DNA of 25,313 nucleotides, taken from positions 1 to 25,313 of the forward strand of contig JBNKFQ010000191.1 in the NCBI GenBank assembly GCA_050289385.1. The letters run 5' to 3'. Shown piece after piece: positions 6,528-13,223 of this stretch. The DNA is from JBNKFQ01 sp050289385. Its GTDB lineage: Bacteria; Pseudomonadota; Gammaproteobacteria; Pseudomonadales; Porticoccaceae. The position numbers were made by a program, and so were the translations under genes. Under the pieces are notes generated by a model. The model was given only the letters and a program-made list of their open reading frames with translations. It was not told where the DNA came from and did not search any database. Each line of letters opens with the position of its first letter. Within the stretch, counting starts at the first letter, position 1.

Positions 6528-8698
6528 TGCGCTTTAATCTCAAAGCTCGTTACACGACAATTATTTTAAGTTTTATCACCAGTACAGCATTGGCGTTGGC
6601 GGCGATATTGCTGGTGCATTTTGACAAGTCTTCCCGTGAACTTACCAACCTTCAGGAAGCCGAAATCTCCCGTGAACTGATTACCTATATTCAGCGTCAG
6701 GGGCAAAACCTGGGGCGTCAGATGGCAGATAATCTGGCCAACCCGTTTTATTTTTACAACATGGAGGCGATCAAGCGCCAGTTAAATGTGGCGTTGGCTC
6801 ATCCCGATGTCGAACAGGCCTGGCTTATAGATATGCAAGGCAATGTTATTCACACCGGAGTGAATACTCTCAGCCAGTTTGGCGATCGCTCATCACTTGG
6901 TGACAATGAGTTGAACTTGCTTCAGCAGGGCACATCGCGGGTTTTTCGTGAGAATAACCGCTTGCATGTTATTGAGCCGGTAAAAATGGGTGACGATGTG
7001 ATGGGCGGTTTGTATCTGATGCTCACACTGGAAAACATTAACGCAGATATCGGCAAAATGCGTACGATGGCAGAGTCCGCACAAATATCCAATCAGCGCC
7101 AGTTGATATCCGAAGCCATTATTGTAACGGCTGTCTTTTTGCTGATTGGCGCAATATTTGCCGAATATGTGGCGCGTCGTCTCAACCGGCCGGTGCAACG
7201 CCTGGTGTCTTTTGCCAGCAAAATTGGTCGCGGTGATTTTCAGTCGGTTACCGGGATTGAGCGCGATGACGAAATTGGCGACTTGGCAAAAGCGCTGAAT
7301 AAAATGGCGACAAACCTCAATCAGCGTACCGAGGAAATTCATTTTCTCGCTTACCACGACAGCCTGACCGAGTTGCCCAATCGGCGCTATTTCAGAGAGA
7401 TTCTGGACGAAACCATTTCACGTGCTACTCGCAACAAGCAAGAATTTGCGGTGTTGTTTATCGATCTTGATAATTTCAAGCTGATCAATGATTCGCAGGG
7501 TCATAACGTTGGTGATGAGGTGATTCGAAATGTCGCCGGGCGTATAAACAAAAGTATTCGGGAAGTCGATTGCGTTGCCGTGGCTGGCGTGGACGATTCG
7601 GAACATGTGATATCCCGAGTCGGTGGTGACGAATTTGTGGTGTTGTTAAGAGATATCAATGACGCTGTTGATGCCGCTGCCGTTGCCAAGCGCATTATTG
7701 AGGCTGTGTCGCAGCCACTTACCGTTGACGGTAAGGAAGTGGTGATGAGTGCCAGTATTGGCATTGCTGCCTTTCCCGAGAACGGGTCCGATAGTGACAC
7801 CTTGCTAAAGCAGGCCGATATGGCGATGTACAGCGCCAAGGCAGAAGGCAAGAATGGTTACCATTATTTTTCTGACGTACTTGATCAAACCGCCCACCAA
7901 AAGCTGGAGTTACTGGTTGATCTGGGCAAGGCCTTGTCCCGGCAGGAGCTGGATTTGTGGTATCAGCCCCAGTACGACATCGTCAGCAACAAACTGGTGG
8001 GGGCCGAGGCTCTGCTCAGGTGGAAGCATCCCGAGAAAGGGTTTATCCGTCCGGCCCTGTTTATTCCGATTGCGGAAGAGCGTGATCTGATCCACCAAAT
8101 TGGCGCCCTGGTGTTTGAGAAAGCAGCCAGACAGTTAAATATCTGGAACAAAATCCAAAGTGATTTTCACCTGAGTTTAAATGTGTCTGCCGCCCAGTTG
8201 CGCAGTCAGTCTGTACTCCAGGATCTGGAAGCAGTATTGCCCGAACTGCATACTCGGGCGCCCAACCTGTATGTAGAAATAACAGAAACTTACCTGCTAA
8301 AAGACGAGGATGTTGCGCGCCAGACCCTGGAAAAAATCAAGGCCGCAGGTATCAAGATATGGCTTGACGATTTCGGTACTGGCTATTCGGCCTTGAGTCA
8401 CCTGAAAAAATACCCGGTGGATGGTTTAAAAATAGACCGCAGTTTTGTGTCTGACCTGGGCTCTGATCAGGAGAGCCACAAACTGATTCAGGCGGTACTG
8501 GGTTTGGCAGAAGCGTTTAATCTGGAGGTTGTGGCTGAAGGCGTTGAGACCGAGGATCAAAAACAACTGCTAAAAAAATACGGCTGCCGCCTGGCGCAAG
8601 GCTATCATTTGGGTAAACCGATGCCAGCGCAAGAATTTGATCAATTGCTGCTTGCCTCACAGCAATCAACCTCGGCTATTGAATTGTCCGGGTTTTAA
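6527..8698 (+). CDS. HAMP-GGDEF-EAL cyclic-di-GMP enzyme
   Basis: A 723-residue inner-membrane protein with TM1 at about residues 10-31, a periplasmic sensing domain (32-195), TM2 (197-215), HAMP (216-269), GGDEF (275-445) and EAL (460-705). The cyclase motif GGDEF is intact (366-370). The phosphodiesterase motifs are also intact: EALLR (494-498), NVSAAQLR, EITE, DDFGTG (614-619), KIDRSF and AEGVE. Both activities are therefore possible. The RxxD inhibitory site (REVD, 345-348) is separated from GGDEF by 17 residues rather than the usual five or so, because of an inserted loop (AVAGVDDSEH region). The ATG overlaps the stop of the PhnD-like gene, so the two are coupled. Its sensing domain probably docks that binding protein. 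Confidence 0.93.
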   Translation: MRFNLKARYTTIILSFITSTALALAAILLVHFDKSSRELTNLQEAEISRELITYIQRQGQNLGRQMADNLANPFYFYNMEAIKRQLNVALAHPDVEQAWLIDMQGNVIHTGVNTLSQFGDRSSLGDNELNLLQQGTSRVFRENNRLHVIEPVKMGDDVMGGLYLMLTLENINADIGKMRTMAESAQISNQRQLISEAIIVTAVFLLIGAIFAEYVARRLNRPVQRLVSFASKIGRGDFQSVTGIERDDEIGDLAKALNKMATNLNQRTEEIHFLAYHDSLTELPNRRYFREILDETISRATRNKQEFAVLFIDLDNFKLINDSQGHNVGDEVIRNVAGRINKSIREVDCVAVAGVDDSEHVISRVGGDEFVVLLRDINDAVDAAAVAKRIIEAVSQPLTVDGKEVVMSASIGIAAFPENGSDSDTLLKQADMAMYSAKAEGKNGYHYFSDVLDQTAHQKLELLVDLGKALSRQELDLWYQPQYDIVSNKLVGAEALLRWKHPEKGFIRPALFIPIAEERDLIHQIGALVFEKAARQLNIWNKIQSDFHLSLNVSAAQLRSQSVLQDLEAVLPELHTRAPNLYVEITETYLLKDEDVARQTLEKIKAAGIKIWLDDFGTGYSALSHLKKYPVDGLKIDRSFVSDLGSDQESHKLIQAVLGLAEAFNLEVVAEGVETEDQKQLLKKYGCRLAQGYHLGKPMPAQEFDQLLLASQQSTSAIELSGF

Positions 8699-8707
8699 CA
8701 GGCCCCG

Positions 8708-8848
8708 GCAGGCTGTTGAAAAACGTTTTCGAGGCAGCCTATGCAAGGCAAAAACAGGCGAAAAAGCGGAGTTTATTGTAATAAATGAGCATTTTGAGCC
8801 TGTTTTTAACGCAGCAGAGGCAACGTAGATAGTTTTCCAACAGCCTGC
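8708..8848. repeat. 141-bp palindromic MITE-like repeat
   Basis: Its ends are 16-base inverted repeats with one mismatch (GCAGGCTGTTGAAAAA at 8708-8723; complement at 8833-8848). Internal arms AAAAACAGGC and GCCTGTTTTT also pair. The centre TTTATTGTAATAAA is nearly symmetric, so the whole unit is an imperfect hairpin. It has no coding capacity. It fills the gap between the convergent GGDEF-EAL and smpB genes, and its last base is part of the smpB stop codon. No clear target duplication is seen. It may serve as a two-way terminator. Confidence 0.75.
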
Positions 8849-9327
8849 TAGTGCTCTCGCATCAGGCGTTGTTTTTGTCGGTCCCAGTCCCGTTTTTTTT
8901 CGGTTTCGCGTTTGTCGTGTGTTGCCTTGCCCTTTGCCAGACAAATTTCACATTTTACCAGGTGTTTTTTCCAGTAGAGCGCAGTGGCAATGCAGGTATG
9001 CCCCTTTTGTTGAACGGCGCTGAACAGTTTGGCCAGTTCGCGATGGTTAAGCAGCAGTTTGCGGCTGCGATCCGGCTCGGTAACAAAATGGGTAGATGCT
9101 GTGGGCAGTGGGGTTATGTTGGCTCCGATCAGCCAGGCTTCACCATCTTTCAACAGTACATAGCTGTCTGTTAATTGCGCCTTGCCAGCGCGCATGCTTT
9201 TTACTTCCCAGCCTTGCAGGGCGATGCCGGCCTCGAATTTTTCAGTCAGGTGATATTCGTGGCGAGCGCGCTTGTTGAGCGCAATGGTGGAACCGGTGTT
9301 CTGTTTTTTTTGGGCTGATTTTGTCAT
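8848..9327 (-). CDS. smpB: SsrA-binding protein SmpB
   Basis: A 159-residue RNA-binding protein that delivers tmRNA to stalled ribosomes in trans-translation. The family is clear from NKRARHEYHLTEKFEAGIAL (residues 18-37), GWEVKSMRAGKAQL, the DRSRKLLLNHRE segment, and the basic C-terminal tail KGKATHDKRETEKKRDWDRQ that mimics the mRNA in the decoding centre. Length is normal. The ATG at 9327 is preceded by a TATAAT box only eight bases away, so the transcript may be leaderless. The stop codon lies at the edge of a palindromic repeat. The gene heads the conserved smpB-ratA-rnfH-bamE-fur-recN neighbourhood. The ssrA (tmRNA) gene is not in this window. Confidence 0.97.
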   Translation of the reverse strand: MTKSAQKKQNTGSTIALNKRARHEYHLTEKFEAGIALQGWEVKSMRAGKAQLTDSYVLLKDGEAWLIGANITPLPTASTHFVTEPDRSRKLLLNHRELAKLFSAVQQKGHTCIATALYWKKHLVKCEICLAKGKATHDKRETEKKRDWDRQKQRLMREH

Positions 9328-9335
9328 AGCGGCGG

Positions 9336-9364
9336 ATTATAGCGGTGGGAGTTGGAAGTTAGAA
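9336..9364 (-). promoter_or_regulatory. smpB promoter, possibly giving a leaderless mRNA
   Basis: A perfect TATAAT (9336-9341, minus strand) ends eight bases before the smpB ATG. Seventeen bases upstream is a weak -35, TTCTAA (9359-9364), inside the arm of an inverted-repeat element. A normal start point would fall at or within two bases of the ATG. No Shine-Dalgarno sequence is seen. Confidence 0.4.
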
Positions 9365-9485
9365 GTTGGAAGTTTGTGTCGCTGGATTCCGCGTTGTTCC
9401 GTATTCGAGTTATCTGTCGGTCGCCAGTCGGTCACATGGGTGGCACATGTCTTTTCCTACCAACTTCCAACGTCCAACTTCCAAC
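9351..9485. repeat. Heptamer-armed inverted-repeat element A
   Basis: Arms of 24 bases (9351-9374 and 9462-9485) are built from the 7-base unit GTTGGAA and pair with two or three mismatches around a core of about 87 bases. The core encodes nothing recognisable and differs from those of elements B and C. The element lies between the divergent smpB and symporter genes, covering the smpB -35 region. Confidence 0.75.
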
Positions 9486-9529
9486 GCAAAGATACGATAC
9501 AATCACGACCATTCCCATGGGTAACTGGA

Positions 9530-10888
9530 ATGGTAGATCGCAACAAACGACTTCACGGTGTCTGGAGCAGTTCACGGACTTTTGTCTTTGCTGCCACAGG
9601 CTCTTGTGTCGGGCTTGGTGGAATATGGAAGTTTCCCTATGTAGTAGGTGAGAACGGCGGCGGCACCTTTGTACTGCTCTATCTCGCTTTCCTGCTGCTG
9701 GTGGGCTTGCCGTTATTGCTGGCAGAGGTGATGCTGGGCCGACGCGCGCGCCAGAGCCCGGTTAACGCCATGCGTTACCTTACTGCCGAATCAGGCTTGC
9801 CGACTGTCTGGAGTGGCATTGGCTGGTTGGGCGTCGCATCCGGACTGATCATACTTTCCTACTATTCCGTGGTTGCCGGCTGGTCCTTGCAGTACATGAC
9901 AGATATGGCCAGTGGTCAGTTGCAGGGCGCCGATGCTCGAGCCACTACCGAGCACTTTATGCAACTGCTGGCCGACCCGGAACGCATGATGCGCTGGCAG
10001 GCCGGGTTTTTGCTGCTGAGTATGGCTGTGGTTGTGCGGGGGGTGAGACGCGGGCTTGGTCTGGCGGTGCGATGGATGATGCCATTGCTGGCAGTGTTAT
10101 TGCTGATATTGCTTTATTACAGTGCCACGGTTGGTGAGCTGGGCAAAAGTATCGACTTTGTTTTTGGTCTGCGCGCGGCTGGCCTTACCGCAACCAGTGC
10201 ACTAAAGGCGCTGGGGCTGGCACTGTTTACACTGAGCCTGGGGGTGGGTGCCATGATGGCTTACGGTGCCTATATTCCCGACCGTGCTCCGGTGATTAAA
10301 AGCCTGTTGCTGGTGATCTTGTTCAATGTTCTGGTGGCGTTGAGTTTCGCTGTGGTGGTGTTTGCCATGGTGTTTGCCCATTCCGGAATCAGGCCGGACA
10401 GTGGGCCCGGATTGATGTTTATTACCTTGCCTCTGACCTTTGGCAACATGCCCGGTGGTTTGCTGTTAGGCGCGATCTTCTTTTTGCTGACCGCAATTGC
10501 CGCCTGGAGCTCGGCGATATCGCTGCTGGAGCCCGGAGTCGCCTGGTTGGTAGAATCCCGTGGCTGTCGCAGGTGGCAGGCCAATTTGATTGTTGGTTCG
10601 CTGGCCTGGTTTCTGGGGCTGGGCTCGGTGTTTTCCTTTAATCGCTGGCGCGGTGATATAAACTTTTACGGATTTGTCGATATGCTTACCTCGGCCATTT
10701 TATTGCCCTTGACAGCCTTGTTGATCGCTCTTTTTGTTGGCTGGAAAATGCGACGCTCTCTGGTGCGGGAAGAAATGCATGGCGAATCGCTGCACGTGTT
10801 TAACGGCTGGTACTGGTTGTTCCGGTATCTGGTGCCAGTGGCGGTTGGGGTGATTCTGGTTGCCGGTCTGTTCGGGTTGTTTGTATGA
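9530..10888 (+). CDS. Sodium:neurotransmitter-symporter-family (NSS, LeuT-like) transporter
   Basis: A 452-residue inner-membrane protein with about 11 hydrophobic segments. These transporters import amino acids or other amines with Na+. The TM1 signature is clear: GSCVGLGGIWKFPYVVGENG (residues 24-43), matching the LeuT substrate and Na+ site. TM6 (LGLALFTLSLGVGAMMAYGAY) and TM8 (AAWSSAISLLEP, with the Na+-binding serine pair) are also conserved. The frame is open upstream to 9272, through the smpB promoter and element A; the ATG at 9530 fits the family N-terminus. Shine-Dalgarno is weak. Its stop overlaps the ratA start by ATGA, so a transporter has been coupled into a conserved housekeeping block where Pseudomonas has none. 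Substrate is unknown. Confidence 0.92.
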   Translation: MVDRNKRLHGVWSSSRTFVFAATGSCVGLGGIWKFPYVVGENGGGTFVLLYLAFLLLVGLPLLLAEVMLGRRARQSPVNAMRYLTAESGLPTVWSGIGWLGVASGLIILSYYSVVAGWSLQYMTDMASGQLQGADARATTEHFMQLLADPERMMRWQAGFLLLSMAVVVRGVRRGLGLAVRWMMPLLAVLLLILLYYSATVGELGKSIDFVFGLRAAGLTATSALKALGLALFTLSLGVGAMMAYGAYIPDRAPVIKSLLLVILFNVLVALSFAVVVFAMVFAHSGIRPDSGPGLMFITLPLTFGNMPGGLLLGAIFFLLTAIAAWSSAISLLEPGVAWLVESRGCRRWQANLIVGSLAWFLGLGSVFSFNRWRGDINFYGFVDMLTSAILLPLTALLIALFVGWKMRRSLVREEMHGESLHVFNGWYWLFRYLVPVAVGVILVAGLFGLFV

Positions 10889-11334
10889 CGTCAATCGAGC
10901 GCAGTGCTTTGGTAATGCATCCCGCCAGCGCGATGTTTGCGCTGGTCAACGATGTGTCGGCTTACCCCGAATATATGGACGGCTGTATTGCGGCCGAGAT
11001 TATTCGGCAGAGCGATACCGAAATGGTGGCCAGGCTGTCTTTAAAAAAGGCCGGGGTAGGGCAGACATTTACCACTCGCAATCAACTCAACTTCCCCCGG
11101 TCTGTGGTTATGGAGCTGGAAGAGGGGCCGTTCAGATATCTGCGTGGGGTGTGGCGATTTGATGCGCTCACTGAAGCGGCTTGCAAGGTCAGCTTGAATC
11201 TTGAGTTTGAGTTTAAAAGTACGGCCCTGTCTGTGGCGGCGTCGCGATTGTTTGCTCATGTGGCCAACAATCTGGTGGACAGCTTGTGTCGCCGTGCAGA
11301 ACAAGTGTACCGGACGGGAGGAGCAACAAAATGA
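10885..11334 (+). CDS. ratA: RatA-family START-domain protein (Coq10-like)
   Basis: A 149-residue protein of the polyketide cyclase/START superfamily. The N-terminus ERSALVMHPASAMFALVNDVSAYPEYM is typical of RatA and Coq10 proteins. In E. coli RatA was reported to block 70S ribosome assembly; mitochondrial and bacterial Coq10 homologues bind ubiquinone, so the cellular role is unsettled. Length is usual. The start overlaps the symporter stop by ATGA, and the stop overlaps the rnfH start by ATGA, so all three genes are translationally linked. The pairing with rnfH is conserved in gammaproteobacteria. Confidence 0.95.
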   Translation: MTSIERSALVMHPASAMFALVNDVSAYPEYMDGCIAAEIIRQSDTEMVARLSLKKAGVGQTFTTRNQLNFPRSVVMELEEGPFRYLRGVWRFDALTEAACKVSLNLEFEFKSTALSVAASRLFAHVANNLVDSLCRRAEQVYRTGGATK

Positions 11335-11654
11335 CCGCGAGCAAGCTGATCATGGTGGAAGTGGCTTATGCCTTGCCGCACGTGCAAAAAATTCTGGAAT
11401 TGCAGGTTGCAGAAGGTACAACGGCCTTTGAAGCTGCGGAGCAGTCTGGCATCACGGACGAATTTCCCGATATTGATATCGAAACGGCGCGCATGGGAGT
11501 CTTTGGCCAGGCTTTTGGCACCAGAGGGCTTGAATCGGCCCGGGAGTACGTGTTGCAGCCGCATGATCGGGTGGAGATTTACCGCCCGCTTGTCATCGAC
11601 CCGAAAGAAGTGCGTAAACGCAGGGCAGAGGAAGCGAAAGCGAAGCGCTCCTGA
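11331..11654 (+). CDS. rnfH: RnfH-family ubiquitin-fold protein
   Basis: A 107-residue protein of the RnfH/UPF0125 family with a beta-grasp fold. Family segments are MVEVAYALPHVQKILELQV (about 8-26), the helix TAFEAAEQSGI, GVFGQAF and the C-terminal DRVEIYRPLVIDPKEVRKRR. The function is unproven; it is sometimes called RatB for its position beside ratA. The ATG at 11331 is chosen over an upstream in-frame start because GGGAGGAG lies about eight bases before it and it overlaps the ratA stop by ATGA. No Rnf complex genes are in the window. Confidence 0.95.
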   Translation: MTASKLIMVEVAYALPHVQKILELQVAEGTTAFEAAEQSGITDEFPDIDIETARMGVFGQAFGTRGLESAREYVLQPHDRVEIYRPLVIDPKEVRKRRAEEAKAKRS

Positions 11655-11670
11655 CGCCTTGAGGGCGATA

Positions 11671-11798
11671 GCACGTCAGTAGTCGCACGCGGTAAGGGCG
11701 GATGCCGGTATTTCCGTGCACCGATCAAATGCCCGGCGGCAAAGAGGGCAACAAACTGCAAAAGTGAAGTCGCCTTTAGCGTGCGACTACCGACGTGC
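11671..11798. repeat. Inverted-repeat element D
   Basis: Arms of 20 bases (11671-11690 and 11779-11798) complement each other with one mismatch; the right arm on the complementary strand reads GCACGTCGGTAGTCGCACGC. The core is 88 bases with no recognisable gene. It fills the gap between convergent rnfH and bamE and may act as a terminator. Part of the arm (GTCGGTAGTCGCA) resembles the GTCGGAA units of element B, so the two may be related. Confidence 0.7.
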
Positions 11799-11806
11799 GA
11801 CCCTGG

Positions 11807-12175
11807 CTACTTTTTGCTGGTTTCGCCGCTGACTTTGCCTCCGGACGGGAGAAAGTCGCCACTGAAGTGGGTTAGCTTGTCGTCGGCAAAAAACACGCTG
11901 ATGCGTTCCCGCTTTTCGGAGCTTTCACGGTCGTCAATGCTGTAGAAGTAATCCCACCGGTTCTGATGGAAACTGTCGGCGACCAGAGGGGTGCCAAGTA
12001 CAAACCGCACCTGGGGCTTGGTCATCCCCGGTTTCAGCTTGTCCACCATGTCCTGGGTGACGATATTACCCTGCTGAATTTCAATTTTATGAACTCCGGG
12101 GAATGCAAAGTTCTTGCAGGCTGCCAGGTAACAGGTGAAACAAACGAGAGTAATCAGTTTTACGGCGCGCGACAT
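11807..12175 (-). CDS. bamE: Outer-membrane assembly lipoprotein BamE (OmlA/SmpA)
   Basis: A 122-residue lipoprotein of the BAM complex, which inserts beta-barrel proteins into the outer membrane. The signal peptide (MSRAVKLITLVCFTCYLAAC) ends in a lipobox, LAAC, with Cys20 as the lipidated residue. The SmpA/OmlA domain follows: QGNIVTQDMVDKLKPGMTKP, QVRFVLGTPLVADSFHQNRW, DYFYS and the C-terminal SVFFADDKL. The frame is open to 12241, but the ATG at 12175 gives a proper lipoprotein signal. It is divergent from fur with about 70 bases between starts, the arrangement known from Pseudomonas (omlA-fur). Confidence 0.95.
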   Translation of the reverse strand: MSRAVKLITLVCFTCYLAACKNFAFPGVHKIEIQQGNIVTQDMVDKLKPGMTKPQVRFVLGTPLVADSFHQNRWDYFYSIDDRESSEKRERISVFFADDKLTHFSGDFLPSGGKVSGETSKK

Positions 12176-12245
12176 TGGGGGTTCCAGTATGTAATGCAAA
12201 CGCGGATAATACCCAATCGCGAAAAGGCTGAGAAGGGGCAAGGTG

Positions 12246-12650
12246 ATGCCGAACGAAAATCAGGAGCTGCGCAAGGCGGGTCTTAAAGTGACCTTACCAC
12301 GGATCAAGATATTGCAGATCCTGGAAAGCGATGAACGCCACATGAGTGCAGAAGATGTTTACCGGGCCTTGTCAGACGCGGGTGATGACGTTGGTATTGC
12401 CACTGTTTATCGTGTGCTTACCCAGTTTGAGGCTGCGGGTTTGGTGATCAGGCATAACTTTGACAACGGACCAGCGGTTTACGAACTGGACCGCGGTGAA
12501 CACCACGACCACATGGTGTGCACGGAAACTGGCAAGGTGATTGAATTCCACAGCCATGAAATCGAAGCCCTGCAGAAGGCTGTTGCAGACAAGCACGGAT
12601 ACGAGATTATCGGCCACAGCCTGGTGCTGTACGTAAAACCGAAAGCCTGA
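12246..12650 (+). CDS. fur: Ferric uptake regulator Fur
   Basis: A 134-residue metal-dependent repressor of iron genes. The N-terminal winged helix runs to about residue 85 (LRKAGLKVTLPRIKILQIL; recognition helix in VGIATVYRVLTQFEAAGLV). The dimerisation domain has the metal ligands of HHDHM, Glu and His in IEFHSHEIE, and the later HG/H residues. E. coli Fur has two CxxC motifs for structural zinc; here the first is CTET with only one Cys and the C-terminal pair is absent, as in Pseudomonas Fur. I chose ATG 12246 (AAGGGG seven bases upstream) over the adjacent GTG at 12243. GATAAT at 12205-12210 is a possible -10. Confidence 0.97.
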   Translation: MPNENQELRKAGLKVTLPRIKILQILESDERHMSAEDVYRALSDAGDDVGIATVYRVLTQFEAAGLVIRHNFDNGPAVYELDRGEHHDHMVCTETGKVIEFHSHEIEALQKAVADKHGYEIIGHSLVLYVKPKA

Positions 12651-12707
12651 GATCCACTGCATACGGCAAAATTGTTCATTTAAGGCGATTCGTCATTCAA
12701 GGTCGCT

Positions 12708-12783
12708 CGTCATTCCCGCGCAGGCGGGAATCCATCATATCGAGAGAATTTCGAAATGTATCCCCGCCTGCGGGGGGATGACG
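12708..12783. repeat. 76-bp palindromic intergenic repeat
   Basis: Outer arms CGTCAT/ATGACG enclose two smaller hairpins: CCCGCGCAGGCGGGAA (12715-12730) and CCCCGCCTGCGGGG (12762-12775). This 'CGTCATTCCCGCG...GGCGGGAATCC' pattern is a widespread intergenic repeat type in proteobacteria. It lies 57 bases after fur and may help end its transcription. The rest of the gap 12651-12964 holds nothing else I can name. Confidence 0.8.
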
Positions 12784-12964
12784 GGTTCGGCGCTTATCGT
12801 CAGGCAAATTGCACTGGCCTGCTATACCGGCACTTGCTGGAACGAACGGTTTAAAACCATTTGGTCGCCTTTTCCTAACGGTCCGGTGGCTGCTTGCCTA
12901 TGATCGTATTACATGGCGTGTAGACGTAACGGCTACTACAGGCTTTCAAAAAGGGAGTTCGTGT

Positions 12965-13207
12965 ATGGAATGTCGAGCAGGTGAATCGGAACGCAACTGG
13001 TTTCGAAGTGATCGCGTTTACAGTATGAGTGGGCAATGGTACTTCACCACTCGGGAAAAAGAAGAGATAGGCCCGTTTCCGAACCGCCAGGCAGCCCAGG
13101 CAGAAGTCGAAAGGTTTTTGCATTGTATGCGGGAGGAAGGTATTTTGGCGGCCCATTACTACACGACGATGCGGCGCAAAATGGGCATGGGCCGAGCCTC
13201 GCCCTAA
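12965..13207 (+). CDS. Small DUF6316-type protein
   Basis: An 80-residue protein with no signal peptide. It has the pattern WFRSDRVYSMSGQWYFTTRE, then EIGPF and a predicted helix (RQAAQAEVERFLHCM), which I recognise as the DUF6316 type seen in Pseudomonas-related bacteria. The function is unknown. The C-terminal part is basic (TTMRRKMGMGR). The frame is open upstream to 12809, but the ATG at 12965 is preceded by GGGAG at a spacing of eight. It is convergent with recN, with 16 bases between stops, and interrupts the usual fur-recN adjacency. Confidence 0.8.
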   Translation: MECRAGESERNWFRSDRVYSMSGQWYFTTREKEEIGPFPNRQAAQAEVERFLHCMREEGILAAHYYTTMRRKMGMGRASP

Positions 13208-13223
13208 CCTGCCCGAGCTGCCT

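Noticed and set aside
9351..9485. CRISPR-like array suggested by the repeated GTTGGAA units
   Set aside because: Units are seven bases and contiguous, with no spacers between them, and no cas genes are present.
9272..9529. N-terminal extension of the symporter ORF to 9272
   Set aside because: The extension crosses the smpB promoter and element A and does not resemble the NSS family. The ATG at 9530 restores the normal N-terminus.
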